Of a stretch of 64,000 nt of DNA, positions 1 through 6,604 are shown piece after piece (positions within the stretch are counted from its first letter, which is position 1; each line of letters begins with the position of its first letter). The stretch comes from Vibrio nitrifigilis (GTDB lineage: Bacteria; Pseudomonadota; Gammaproteobacteria; Enterobacterales; Vibrionaceae): assembly GCF_015686695.1 (NCBI RefSeq), contig NZ_JADPMR010000004.1:1240001-1304000 (forward strand). The letters are read 5' to 3'. The position numbers and the translations under genes were made by a program. The notes under the pieces were generated by a model that was not told the DNA's origin, ran no database searches, and saw only the letters and a program-made list of their open reading frames with translations.

Positions 1-226
1 AGTATTGCTCATACCAGCCACGGCGAATCGCAGGTTTCGTTACCCTCAATTTTTCGACTTGTGGATGATTGAGATACAAGCCAATCGGAGAAGGATCATG
101 ATCGTCTGGATAATGGGATAGCGTCATATTGGGCGACATAGGGGATTCCACCTGATACAGCCCCCAGTGTGAAGCTGTATAAGAAACGGTATTTCCACCC
201 AATATTGATTGCTTATGTTCTTTCAT
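1..226 (-). CDS. Molybdopterin S/N-oxide reductase, N-terminus (BisC/TorA/TorZ family), partial
   Basis: Only the first 75 codons lie in the window; the gene runs off the left edge. The reading frame opens with an ATG at 226 and contains the SHWGLYQV segment and then PSPIG and KPAIRRGWYE, which match the opening of biotin sulfoxide or TMAO reductases (the family reads THWG, then DPSPIG and RPMVRKGWLE). Such enzymes reduce S- or N-oxides with a bis-molybdopterin cofactor. I see no twin-arginine signal in the first 20 residues, so a cytoplasmic BisC-like enzyme is as likely as a periplasmic TorA-like one. The cofactor-binding parts are outside the window, so the substrate cannot be assigned. 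Confidence 0.75.
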   Translation of the reverse strand, partial: MKEHKQSILGGNTVSYTASHWGLYQVESPMSPNMTLSHYPDDHDPSPIGLYLNHPQVEKLRVTKPAIRRGWYEQY

Positions 227-346
227 CTATCGCCTTTATCCCGAAGCGTTATCGTCTTTGGAATTCAGTCTAACATAGACAGATATTGGTCTCGATGATA
301 CGTATTTGTTTTACATCACACTTAGTGACAGCGTCACTTCTACTGA

Positions 347-376
347 TTAAAAAAAAGCGCGCTCGAAAGCACGCTT
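347..376 (-). terminator. Rho-independent terminator of ompW
   Basis: Read on the minus strand, AAGCGTGCT (376-368) pairs with AGCGCGCTT (363-355) around a TTCG loop and is followed by a run of eight or more T. It lies 31 bases past the ompW stop codon. Confidence 0.85.
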
Positions 377-406
377 AGACATTGCTCAACACAGTTTCAT
401 GTTGAA

Positions 407-1051
407 TTAGAATGTGTAACCTACAGACGCCATAAATACGATTGGGTTGATATCTACGTCTGTGCTGTAACGAGTATCACCAACTGAGTAGTGAGCAGTA
501 GTATCGATGTCTGCATACCAAAGTGATGCGTTCACTAACCAGTTATCATTTACTTGGTAATCCACACCAATATTCGCAGCATAACCCCAAGAGTTATCTA
601 GGTTAAGATCGCTTAAACCAGCATCATGACCAGTTGAGTTGAATTTAGAATCGTAGAAGTTAGTGTAGTTAATACCAAGACCTGCGTATGGTTGCCATTT
701 TGCAGCAGGCTCATTGAAGTAGTATTCAACCATCAATGTTGGTGGCAGTTGTTTAGTCGTTGCAACGTCGCCAAGGCTACCGTAACCAGTAGAAATATCG
801 TGTTCAAAAGGAGTGGCTGCCAATAGTTCTAGGCCAATATGGTCCGTTACCATGTAATCGAAAGTTAAGCCAAGTTGCGTATTGGTATTGACGGCTAACT
901 TATCAGTTGAACCTAAAATACGGTCACTACTATCTAGAGGAATAACTGATGCGATACCAGCACGAACAAAGATATCACCTTGTTGGTGAGCAAGAACGTT
1001 TGTTGATACAAGGGCAGATAGGACTGCTAATCCACATAATGTTTTTTTCAT
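407..1051 (-). CDS. ompW: Outer membrane protein OmpW
   Basis: A 214-residue protein with a clear signal peptide (cleavage probably after VLA at residue 21) and a mature part of alternating amphipathic strands ending in a terminal Phe (ASVGYTF), the signature of a beta-barrel insertion signal. Segments such as GDIFVRAGIASV, LGLTFDYMVTDHIGLELLAATPF and GYAANIGVDYQV are typical of OmpW, an eight-stranded barrel thought to pass small hydrophobic molecules across the outer membrane. Family length is about 210-220 residues, so it is complete. A strong terminator follows, and a near-consensus FNR box lies 208 bases upstream of the start. In enterics ompW is FNR-responsive, so oxygen control here is a reasonable inference. 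Confidence 0.95.
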   Translation of the reverse strand: MKKTLCGLAVLSALVSTNVLAHQQGDIFVRAGIASVIPLDSSDRILGSTDKLAVNTNTQLGLTFDYMVTDHIGLELLAATPFEHDISTGYGSLGDVATTKQLPPTLMVEYYFNEPAAKWQPYAGLGINYTNFYDSKFNSTGHDAGLSDLNLDNSWGYAANIGVDYQVNDNWLVNASLWYADIDTTAHYSVGDTRYSTDVDINPIVFMASVGYTF

Positions 1052-1258
1052 TTGTTATTTTCCTTTATTTTGGGCTCATACCGCAAAACAACGTCAAGAT
1101 TAGTTCCTAATATCAAACTGCGTGGAAATACTTTCCGCCGCTAGGACAAAAACTAACAGGAAAATACCATCCATCGAATTGATCTATCACCAAATCTTAG
1201 AGTTATTTGGGCAGAATTATTTTCTGTGCGCAGACTAGCACACAGAAAACCCGCGATA

Positions 1259-1272
1259 TTGACTGAAATCAA
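1259..1272. promoter_or_regulatory. FNR-type box
   Basis: TTGACTGAAATCAA differs from the FNR consensus TTGAT-N4-ATCAA at one position. It lies in the divergent region between ompW and hsp20. OmpW is a known anaerobically regulated protein in related bacteria, which supports the reading, but the site is 208 bases from the ompW start codon. Confidence 0.45.
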
Positions 1273-1391
1273 TTTGTAACAACCTATTTAGAAAAAATTA
1301 AAAATATCGAAAAATGATTACCTTATTCTGCATTTCTCCAATTTAAATTACTTGTTTGCAGCAATAGGTTCATTTTTTTTCATTTTCACCC

Positions 1392-1419
1392 CTTGAATAT
1401 GAATAATGCCTCCCCAACT
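1392..1419 (+). promoter_or_regulatory. Sigma-32 (heat-shock) promoter of hsp20
   Basis: CTTGAAT at 1392-1398, a 13-base spacer, then CCCCAACT at 1412-1419, close to the RpoH consensus CTTGAAA-N13/14-CCCCATNT. It lies 78 bases before the hsp20 start. Confidence 0.8.
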
Positions 1420-1497
1420 TACTGATCAGGTTGGATATGAAAGGTATCTAACCGACGAAAAGATATAGAAGCAACACTCACAAACAGGAGGATTATT

Positions 1498-1920
1498 ATG
1501 AGCTTGATTCCACGTGATTCTTGGTCTGATTTCAGTCGTTTGTTTGACAATGCTTTTCCGTCTATTCGACCTCGTTTCGAATCTGAATTTTTCTCTCCAC
1601 GTGTAGACGTGGTTGAAAAAAATAATGCATTCGAAATCATCGCCGACTTACCCGGAGTAGCGAAAGAAGACGTTACTGTGACTTGCCACAATGGGACTTT
1701 AACCATTGAAGCACAAACTAAAAAAGAACTTGATAAAAAAGACGGCGATCAAGTTATTCATCGCGAACGTTATCAAGGTAAAATGGTAAGAAGTTTCACC
1801 CTCGGTGATAATATTGCCGATCAAGATATCGTAGCTGAATTTAATGATGGTGAATTGCATGTCAATATTCCGAAGCTGGAATCTCAACCTGATGAAGCAC
1901 GCAAAATAACCATTAATTAA
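1498..1920 (+). CDS. Small heat-shock protein, Hsp20/alpha-crystallin family
   Basis: A 140-residue holdase chaperone of the IbpA/Hsp16 type that binds unfolding proteins in the cytoplasm without ATP. The N-terminal arm has the usual form (PWDDFSRLFD-like: SWSDFSRLFDNAFPSI). The alpha-crystallin domain covers roughly residues 33-130, with the strand NGTLTIEA and the conserved GELHVNIPK near the end, followed by an Ile-containing tail (ITIN). The start is supported by AGGAGG eight bases before the ATG. The sigma-32 promoter directly upstream and the terminator directly downstream make it a single-gene heat-shock unit. I cannot place it in the ibpA lineage with confidence, so no symbol is given. 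Confidence 0.93.
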   Translation: MSLIPRDSWSDFSRLFDNAFPSIRPRFESEFFSPRVDVVEKNNAFEIIADLPGVAKEDVTVTCHNGTLTIEAQTKKELDKKDGDQVIHRERYQGKMVRSFTLGDNIADQDIVAEFNDGELHVNIPKLESQPDEARKITIN

Positions 1921-1950
1921 TCTTCATAATATATATTAATTATCTATATT

Positions 1951-1975
1951 GGCGCAGCTTATACTGCGCCTTTTT
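1951..1975 (+). terminator. Terminator of hsp20
   Basis: GGCGCAG (1951-1957) pairs with CTGCGCC (1964-1970) around CTTATA and is followed by TTTTT, 30 bases after the hsp20 stop. Confidence 0.88.
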
Positions 1976-1994
1976 AATATCCCTTCATATTTAA

Positions 1995-2033
1995 ACCTCA
2001 AGATGCTGTTTCTGCGAGCATGAATAAGCTCTC
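1995..2033 (-). repeat. Partial copy of the dispersed palindromic repeat
   Basis: ACCTCAAGATGCTGTTTC followed by TGCGAGCATG is the reverse complement of the end of the full element at 4153-4418 (CTCGCTGAAACAGCATCTTGAGGT). Only one end is present. Confidence 0.7.
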
Positions 2034-2131
2034 TTTAAACCGATAAGTTGTGATCCATTAAACACACCATTAAATGCAAAAGGTTTAATATCAACTTGGA
2101 TTGTTACTGTATGGTCAGTTTCCTCTATGTG

Positions 2132-2190
2132 ATAGAACAGACTGACCGGCAGGCAAAACCTGAGCACTACATTGTAGTACTCAGGTTTTT
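2132..2190 (+). ncRNA. Candidate small RNA or orphan terminator
   Basis: The region between hsp20 and the GH3 remnant contains two consecutive hairpins. The first pairs GGTCAGT, starting near 2113, with ACTGACC ending near 2147. The second (2157-2187) pairs CCTGAG and ACTACA with TGTAGT and CTCAGG, with one mismatch, and ends in TTTTTTT. A strong intrinsic terminator this far from hsp20, which already has one, suggests a separate short transcript on the plus strand. I do not recognise the sequence as a known Vibrio sRNA and the promoter is not clear. Confidence 0.4.
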
Positions 2191-2270
2191 TTGTTTTTAG
2201 GCTGTGGACAGCCAGTTATATCCCATCACTGACAGGCGATAGGTTGGTTGAAAAATAATTAAATAATGGA

Positions 2271-2858
2271 ATGGACCCAATAATGTTAAAAATTCTCCCA
2301 TTTGGTCTTGCACTACTTCCCGTGTGCGTGCTTGCAGCCACTAGTCAGCCTCAACTCACATATCAGGACGCTAAGATACTCACCATTAATCACCTTCAAT
2401 TCAAAGACCTGAATCGTGATGGTATTCTCAACCCGTACGAGGATTGGCGATTATCAAATAGCATTCGCGCCAAAGACCTCGTTGCACGCATGACACTCGC
2501 CGAAAAAGCGGGAGCCATGATGCACGCCTCTGCGCCAGCACCACATAATGTCATGGGACGTGGACCAACCTATGATCTTGACCAGCTTAAGACCATGATT
2601 CAAAACGATCACGTTAATGCCATGATAACGCGACTAGATGGCGATAATCCCGCTCGCTTTGCCCAGCAGAACAATAAGCTACAACAATTCGCTGAACACA
2701 CAACTTTAGGCATTCCCGTCACTATCAGTACCGATCCACGCAATGCCTATCACTATTCACTGCATGATGACATTGATAGCGCAGCGGCGGGAAAATTTTC
2801 CCAATGGCCTGAAAAAGAATCCTCCGGCAAAGCCGGAGGTTTTCATATGCGCCTATAA
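2271..2858 (+). pseudogene. Glycoside hydrolase family 3 (beta-glucosidase-like), truncated by an IS200-type element
   Basis: The first about 180 codons encode a signal peptide (MLKILPFGLALLPVCVLA; ATG 2271 or 2283) and the N-terminus of a secreted GH3 enzyme. FKDLNRDGILNPYEDWRL and RMTLAEKAGAM are characteristic of this family. Homology stops at FSQWPE (about 2811), where the insertion element begins; the remaining residues are read from the element's end and stop at 2858. Family members are typically over 600 residues, and the catalytic Asp nucleophile (SDW region) is missing, so the product cannot be an active glycosidase. The rest of the gene is not found on the far side of the element, where the next gene's terminator begins at once, so the insertion was accompanied by a deletion. 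Confidence 0.85.
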
Positions 2859-2915
2859 GGCTCTCCTACCAGCAGCGCCCTAGCAGGCGCATAGTGATCT
2901 GGCATTTGCATACAA

Positions 2916-3377
2916 CTATTTCTTGCGACCCGTAAACGGGTTTCCTGCATATGGGATCGACAGTTGTTCTCCCATTTTATCTTGCTCCAATTGGTGCTTG
3001 ATATAATTTTGGATTTTGCCTGTATTCTTACCTACTGTGTCAACGTAATAGCCCCGGCACCAAAATTCTCGATTTCGGTATTTGAATTTCAAATCACCAA
3101 ATCGCTCGTAAAGCATCAAACTACTTTTACCTTTTAAATATCCCATAAAACCCGAAACACTCATCTTCGGGGGAATTTCTAAAAGCATATGTACATGATC
3201 TTTACAGCATTCCGCCTCGAGTATATTCACATTTTTCCATTCACATAACTTTCGCAATATCTCTCCAACTGCTCGACGTTTTTCCCCGTAGAACACCTGT
3301 CTCCTATATTTGGGTGCGAATACTATATGATATTTACAGTTCCATCTTGTGTGAGCTAAGCTCTTCTCGTCCCCCAT
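2916..3377 (-). CDS. tnpA: IS200-type Y1 transposase TnpA
   Basis: A 153-residue single-strand DNA transposase, the full length for this family. The HUH metal motif is HVHML and the catalytic tyrosine lies in the helix YYVDTVGKNTGKIQNYIKHQ. The start HTRWNCKYHIVFAPKYRRQ is the usual IS200 opening. The frame is uninterrupted, so the element may still be active. The ribosome site of tnpA (AGGGG, about 8 bases before the ATG) lies inside a long inverted repeat in the leader (3384-3397 with 3441-3454), a known way of keeping IS200 transposase translation very low. Confidence 0.95.
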   Translation of the reverse strand: MGDEKSLAHTRWNCKYHIVFAPKYRRQVFYGEKRRAVGEILRKLCEWKNVNILEAECCKDHVHMLLEIPPKMSVSGFMGYLKGKSSLMLYERFGDLKFKYRNREFWCRGYYVDTVGKNTGKIQNYIKHQLEQDKMGEQLSIPYAGNPFTGRKK

Positions 3378-3383
3378 ATTGGG

Positions 3384-3454
3384 ACCCCTTTCAATTTTTG
3401 TTTAACTCTTGTAGTTGCCAGACCACAAGATATTTCTAACAAATTGAAAGGGGT
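3384..3454 (-). promoter_or_regulatory. tnpA leader hairpin masking its ribosome site
   Basis: ACCCCTTTCAATTT at 3384-3397 and AAATTGAAAGGGGT at 3441-3454 are perfect 14-base inverted repeats. On the tnpA mRNA the AGGGG ribosome site is one arm of the stem. A smaller CTTGT/ACAAG hairpin sits in the loop. Confidence 0.75.
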
Positions 3455-3527
3455 TTTATAACTGACTTATATCTATAAGCTCGACGGAACCCCCAGCCTA
3501 GCTGGGGGTTTTCTTTGCACAAAAAAA

Positions 3528-3546
3528 GCGAGGCTCATGGCCTCGC
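3528..3546 (-). terminator. Terminator of the lipoprotein gene
   Basis: On the minus strand GCGAGGC (3546-3540) pairs with GCCTCGC (3534-3528) around a five-base loop and is followed by seven T. It lies just past the stop at 3573. Confidence 0.85.
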
Positions 3547-3572
3547 AAGCAGTGGATTACACACAAAGGAAA

Positions 3573-4049
3573 TTAGAAATTAAGTTGTTTAGCGGCATAA
3601 GCAAGATTAAAGACAGGAACTTGCTTGGCAAAAGCCGAGATTTGCTGTTGGTCTACCCCTTCAATTAACTTGGTATTAGGCTTCTCAAACACATTTACGC
3701 TGGTAAAAAATTTCAATAACGTGTCATTACCATCATTTGTTAATGCTTGTTTTAATGCCGTTGTTTCATCGGCTGAACACCCGTACATTTTTTCTTGGTA
3801 CAAATAGACAACTACATTTTTCTTTTTAGTTTGATCAAGAGAATTAAACCATTGATTATCTTTTGGGAAAGCGTATTGGCTGGTTTTGGCTTGCTGAATA
3901 CAATTACCGTAAGCATCGTCCCATGTTTTTAGCGCTTCGACACTGCTTTGCGGCTGAGCTGATTTTTCATCTTTCGAGGAAGCAGAATGACTTGCACAAC
4001 CAGATAAAACAGCGGCAGAACATAGGGCAAGGGTCAATATCGGTTTCAC
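3573..4049 (-). CDS. Hypothetical lipoprotein
   Basis: I chose the GTG at 4049, which is preceded by GGAGATATTCT. It gives a 158-residue protein whose first residues form a lipoprotein signal (VKPILTLALCSAAVLSGC, lipobox LSGC). A longer frame from 4142 has no ribosome site and would bury the signal. The mature part is hydrophilic, with a low-complexity Ser/Lys linker and then a helical domain holding two cysteines (GNCIQQ, YGCSADE) that could form a disulfide. I do not recognise a family. It is probably anchored in the periplasmic face of a membrane. It is a single gene with its own terminator. Confidence 0.7.
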   Translation of the reverse strand: MKPILTLALCSAAVLSGCASHSASSKDEKSAQPQSSVEALKTWDDAYGNCIQQAKTSQYAFPKDNQWFNSLDQTKKKNVVVYLYQEKMYGCSADETTALKQALTNDGNDTLLKFFTSVNVFEKPNTKLIEGVDQQQISAFAKQVPVFNLAYAAKQLNF

Positions 4050-4152
4050 AGAATATCTCCAATTCGTTTTCGCTGGTAAACAGTAAAACACGCCAATCGG
4101 AAGACTTTGTGAACAATAAGTCAGGTTTCTGACCGAAAACAATTAGCGAATA

Positions 4153-4418
4153 TATACCCAAATGACCTCAAGATGCAGGATTCAGAGCTTCATCAACGAG
4201 CCTAGGTCAAGCTCAATCACGGCAGGAATGGTCATTCCCTTTTAACGTGATTGAGCGCAGAAATAGGTTTGTTGATGAGCTCCCAAAGGGCGAGTTTTAT
4301 TCGCTCCTAGGCTGTGTTACTTATTTTCTACGTAGAATGACTATGTCTTCAAATCAGTGCCTTGCCTAAGAGCGAATACATTCTCGCTGAAACAGCATCT
4401 TGAGGTTACTTGGGTATA
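4153..4418. repeat. Full-length palindromic MITE-like repeat
   Basis: A 266-base non-coding element. The left end TATACCCAAATGACCTCAAG (continuing ATGC) and the right end, read in reverse, agree at 22 of 24 positions. Inside are nested inverted repeats, including TCAATCACG/CGTGATTGA and the arms CATCAAC/GTTGATG. It has no ORF. Fragments with the same ends recur at least eight times in this window. Confidence 0.85.
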
Positions 4419-4552
4419 CATCTACTAAAAAATAGGATATGCCTCGAAGAATTGACAGTTAATATTTTATAATTAAATGGCAATACGTGAAGAACATAAA
4501 ATGCAATACCGATATTCTGGGGGCGATGACATCCCCCAAAATAAAGTTGTAT

Positions 4553-5149
4553 TTACATCGGTTCAGAAGACTCTATCGCTTCATGAATACGAAGATGATC
4601 AAGGTGGCGTTCATAGAAAGGTAAATAAATTTTATTTTGATAGCGCGCTTTCTTATAAATAGAAGCGACAAAAATATCCGCTGCTGAAAAACTGCCACCG
4701 ACAGCATACGCTGATTTTAAACATAATCGATCTTCCAGTTTGTTTAAACAACTGCTGATCCAATCTGCTCTTAGCTGGCGCTTTTCTTGTTCATTAATAT
4801 CTGGTCGAATCACTTGTAACACAGACCGATTTTGCGGGGTATGAATAGTGCCGTTAACAAATTCACATACTTCGCGAATAGAAGCTCTCTCAAACAGAGA
4901 ACGTCCAAGCAAAGGTGGATTAGGCATTAACTCTTCCAAGCATTCAATGATAGCGACTGATTCACAAATAATATAACCATCTATCGAGATTGCGGGGACA
5001 TAACCAAAAGCACTAAGTTCAAGATACGAGCCATGCATCATATCTTGCGTCACTTCGATACGTTGATAAGGTGTTTTTTTGTAGTTTAATGCCCACTCTA
5101 CTCGCTGAGAACAGTTAGAGCCATCCGCACTATATAATATAATTTTCAT
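4553..5149 (-). CDS. Glutathione S-transferase family protein
   Basis: A 198-residue cytosolic GST-fold protein. The N-terminal thioredoxin-like domain (about 1-78) begins MKIILYSADGSNCSQRVEWAL; the SxxCxxR pattern is common to bacterial stringent-starvation, zeta and omega types. It has the cis-Pro region YVPAISIDG and the glutathione gamma-glutamyl motif ESVAIIECLEE. The C-terminal helical domain contains FSAADIFVASIYKKA, matching the conserved N-capping segment. The start at 5149 gives the standard N-terminus; an ATG at 5212 would add 21 non-homologous residues. The substrate is unknown. Confidence 0.85.
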   Translation of the reverse strand: MKIILYSADGSNCSQRVEWALNYKKTPYQRIEVTQDMMHGSYLELSAFGYVPAISIDGYIICESVAIIECLEELMPNPPLLGRSLFERASIREVCEFVNGTIHTPQNRSVLQVIRPDINEQEKRQLRADWISSCLNKLEDRLCLKSAYAVGGSFSAADIFVASIYKKARYQNKIYLPFYERHLDHLRIHEAIESSEPM

Positions 5150-5651
5150 GACATTACCCAACCAGATTCTATTAATTTTATGAATATTATCTAGAGATAA
5201 TACGTATATCATGCTGCATTAACTGCGATGAAGCGCTCGTTTTGCGCAACTGACGATGAAAACAATAATAAGCCATAATAACGATTATCCATGATTAAAG
5301 CCGCTCGTCTCATAAATCAATTTCTAATAAACCAATTTTATTTACTAATCACCAAGGTTTATTTCTGGCATATTTAACGCAACAAAGTATCACGTAAATG
5401 TTTAATATATATCCCATTTCAGATTGTTATTTACATATTAATTATTGACTCCTCCTCTATAAATTTAATGTCCTTACAAAACCAGTACGTTTATTTGACT
5501 TAATTTTCAATATTTAGCTCGATATTATTTTTTATTCGATATCTGAATTTGATTTCGAAATCATATTGAAATACATCTTGTTAAAAAGCCAATAAACACT
5601 GAATGAATAATCAATAAGTGGACCTTTGGCCTTTAGATTAAAGAGGAACTT
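5150..5651. other. AT-rich intergenic region upstream of the expansin gene
   Basis: About 500 very AT-rich bases between divergent genes. I see no ORF, RNA or defined operator. It must contain the promoters of both neighbours. The base composition suggests H-NS-type silencing is possible, which is inference only. Confidence 0.4.
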
Positions 5652-6326
5652 ATGAAAATATTATTATTTATCATCATGACGGGACTCAGCATCAGTCCTT
5701 ATTGTTTAGCAACCGAGAGTACTCATAGCGGTAAAGGGACATTTTATAGTTACGGAGGAGGCGGCAACTGTAGCTTTCCTACTCCAGACGATACGATTTA
5801 TACCGCTGCGATGAATGCCAGTGATTATGATAACTCGTCAGCCTGTGGAGCCTATATTAAGGTAACAAATACTGATACCAACCAGTCAATTACCGTCAGA
5901 ATTGATGATCAATGTCCTGAATGTTCTCAAGGGGATGTCGATCTCGATAAAACCGCTTTTGCCAAAATTGCCGCAATAGAAACGGGAATTATCCCAATTT
6001 CATGGCATTACGTTGCCGATCCGATTGATGAAAACATAAAGCTCTATTTTAAAGAAGGCTCAAGCCAATGGTGGACCGGTATACAAGTCCGAGATCATAA
6101 ATACCCGATAAAAACACTCAAATATCGCATAAGCGGTTCAGGTAATGATTTCACGACCGTCGAACGACAATCTTACAATTATTTTGTAAAAAATGATGGT
6201 TTTGGCGTCGGTCCATACGATTTTCAGATTACCGACTCAAAAGGGCAAACTCTAACGGTGAAATCGATTAGTTTGATTTTGAATTCAGAGATAGATACAG
6301 CGGCACAATTCCCTGACGCTGATTAA
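5652..6326 (+). CDS. Bacterial expansin (EXLX1/YoaJ-like)
   Basis: A 224-residue secreted protein that probably loosens plant cell walls without hydrolysis. There is a signal peptide to about residue 20 (ISPYCLA). The double-psi beta-barrel domain (about 25-122) has the HSGKGTFYSY opening, paired Asp85-Asp86 and the DVDLDKTAFAKIA stretch that corresponds to GALDLSPNAFRKI of Bacillus YoaJ. The carbohydrate-binding domain (about 128-224) carries the flat aromatic surface: Trp140-Trp141 in SSQWWTGIQVRDHKYP and Tyr175 in SYNYFV. Four cysteines (40, 65, 88, 91) could form disulfides, unlike YoaJ. It is full length. RBS AGAGGAA lies before the ATG. Expansins are patchy in Vibrio and usually acquired by transfer. 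Confidence 0.92.
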   Translation: MKILLFIIMTGLSISPYCLATESTHSGKGTFYSYGGGGNCSFPTPDDTIYTAAMNASDYDNSSACGAYIKVTNTDTNQSITVRIDDQCPECSQGDVDLDKTAFAKIAAIETGIIPISWHYVADPIDENIKLYFKEGSSQWWTGIQVRDHKYPIKTLKYRISGSGNDFTTVERQSYNYFVKNDGFGVGPYDFQITDSKGQTLTVKSISLILNSEIDTAAQFPDAD

Positions 6327-6337
6327 TCAAAAAAAAC

Positions 6338-6358
6338 GGGCTCGTTATAAACGAGCCC
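6338..6358. terminator. Hairpin between the expansin gene and tdh
   Basis: GGGCTCGTT/AACGAGCCC with a three-base loop, 12 bases after the expansin stop. A T-run follows only on the minus strand, so it can terminate leftward transcription from tdh; it may also stabilise the 3' end of the expansin mRNA. Confidence 0.65.
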
Positions 6359-6604
6359 AAAACACATATAAAATACACACGAGGTTCATTGCTATGTCCT
6401 CGAGCGTGATAATACTATTTTATAGGTGTGCTTGTATACAATTTATCTATATTTACAACAACTTACAATAAACTCACGAAAGGTTCTAAGCCGTATAAAT
6501 CTCATTCAGATATGGAATAAAAACCGGACATTTTCCGTACGTTGGTTTTTCATCCATTAAAAAAGAAAAAGACGCCAATAAAGACGCCTTAAACCATGAT
6601 ATCG

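Larger units (their letters stand above)
1052..1497. other. Divergent regulatory region, ompW / hsp20
   Basis: 446 bases without a gene between two divergent starts. It holds an FNR-like box (1259-1272) and the sigma-32 promoter of hsp20 (1392-1419). The rest is AT-rich with no other structure I can support. Confidence 0.7.
2821..3510 (-). mobile_element. IS200/IS605-family element with tnpA only
   Basis: The boundaries are set by subterminal hairpins. Right end: CCTCCGGC/GCCGGAGG at 2821-2839, plus ATGCGCCT/AGGCGCAT at 2847-2892. Left end: AACCCCCAGC/GCTGGGGGTT at 3488-3510. There are no terminal inverted repeats or target duplications, as expected for single-strand transposition by a HUH enzyme. 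One gene is present (tnpA, minus strand) and no tnpB. The exact ends may lie a few bases outside the hairpins. The element sits inside the GH3 gene. Confidence 0.85.

Noticed and set aside
1419..1706. A 95-codon minus-strand frame across the hsp20 promoter and 5' part
   Set aside because: Antisense to a strongly supported gene and its sigma-32 promoter; no features.
3573..4142. The longer 189-codon version of the lipoprotein
   Set aside because: It puts 31 residues before the lipoprotein signal and lacks a ribosome site; GTG 4049 with GGAG is better.
4153..4418. Reading the 266-bp element as a superintegron attC (VCR) site
   Set aside because: It lacks the attC core sites and an adjacent gene cassette pattern; the ends match other dispersed copies instead.
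4477..4662. A 61-codon plus-strand frame before and across the GST 3' end
   Set aside because: It overlaps 110 bases of the well-supported GST gene on the other strand, has no ribosome site and no recognisable domain.
6541..6600. A tdh terminator from the GACGCC-AATAAA-GACGCC sequence
   Set aside because: The two GACGCC copies are direct, not inverted, so no stem forms; the hairpin at 6338-6358 is a better terminator.
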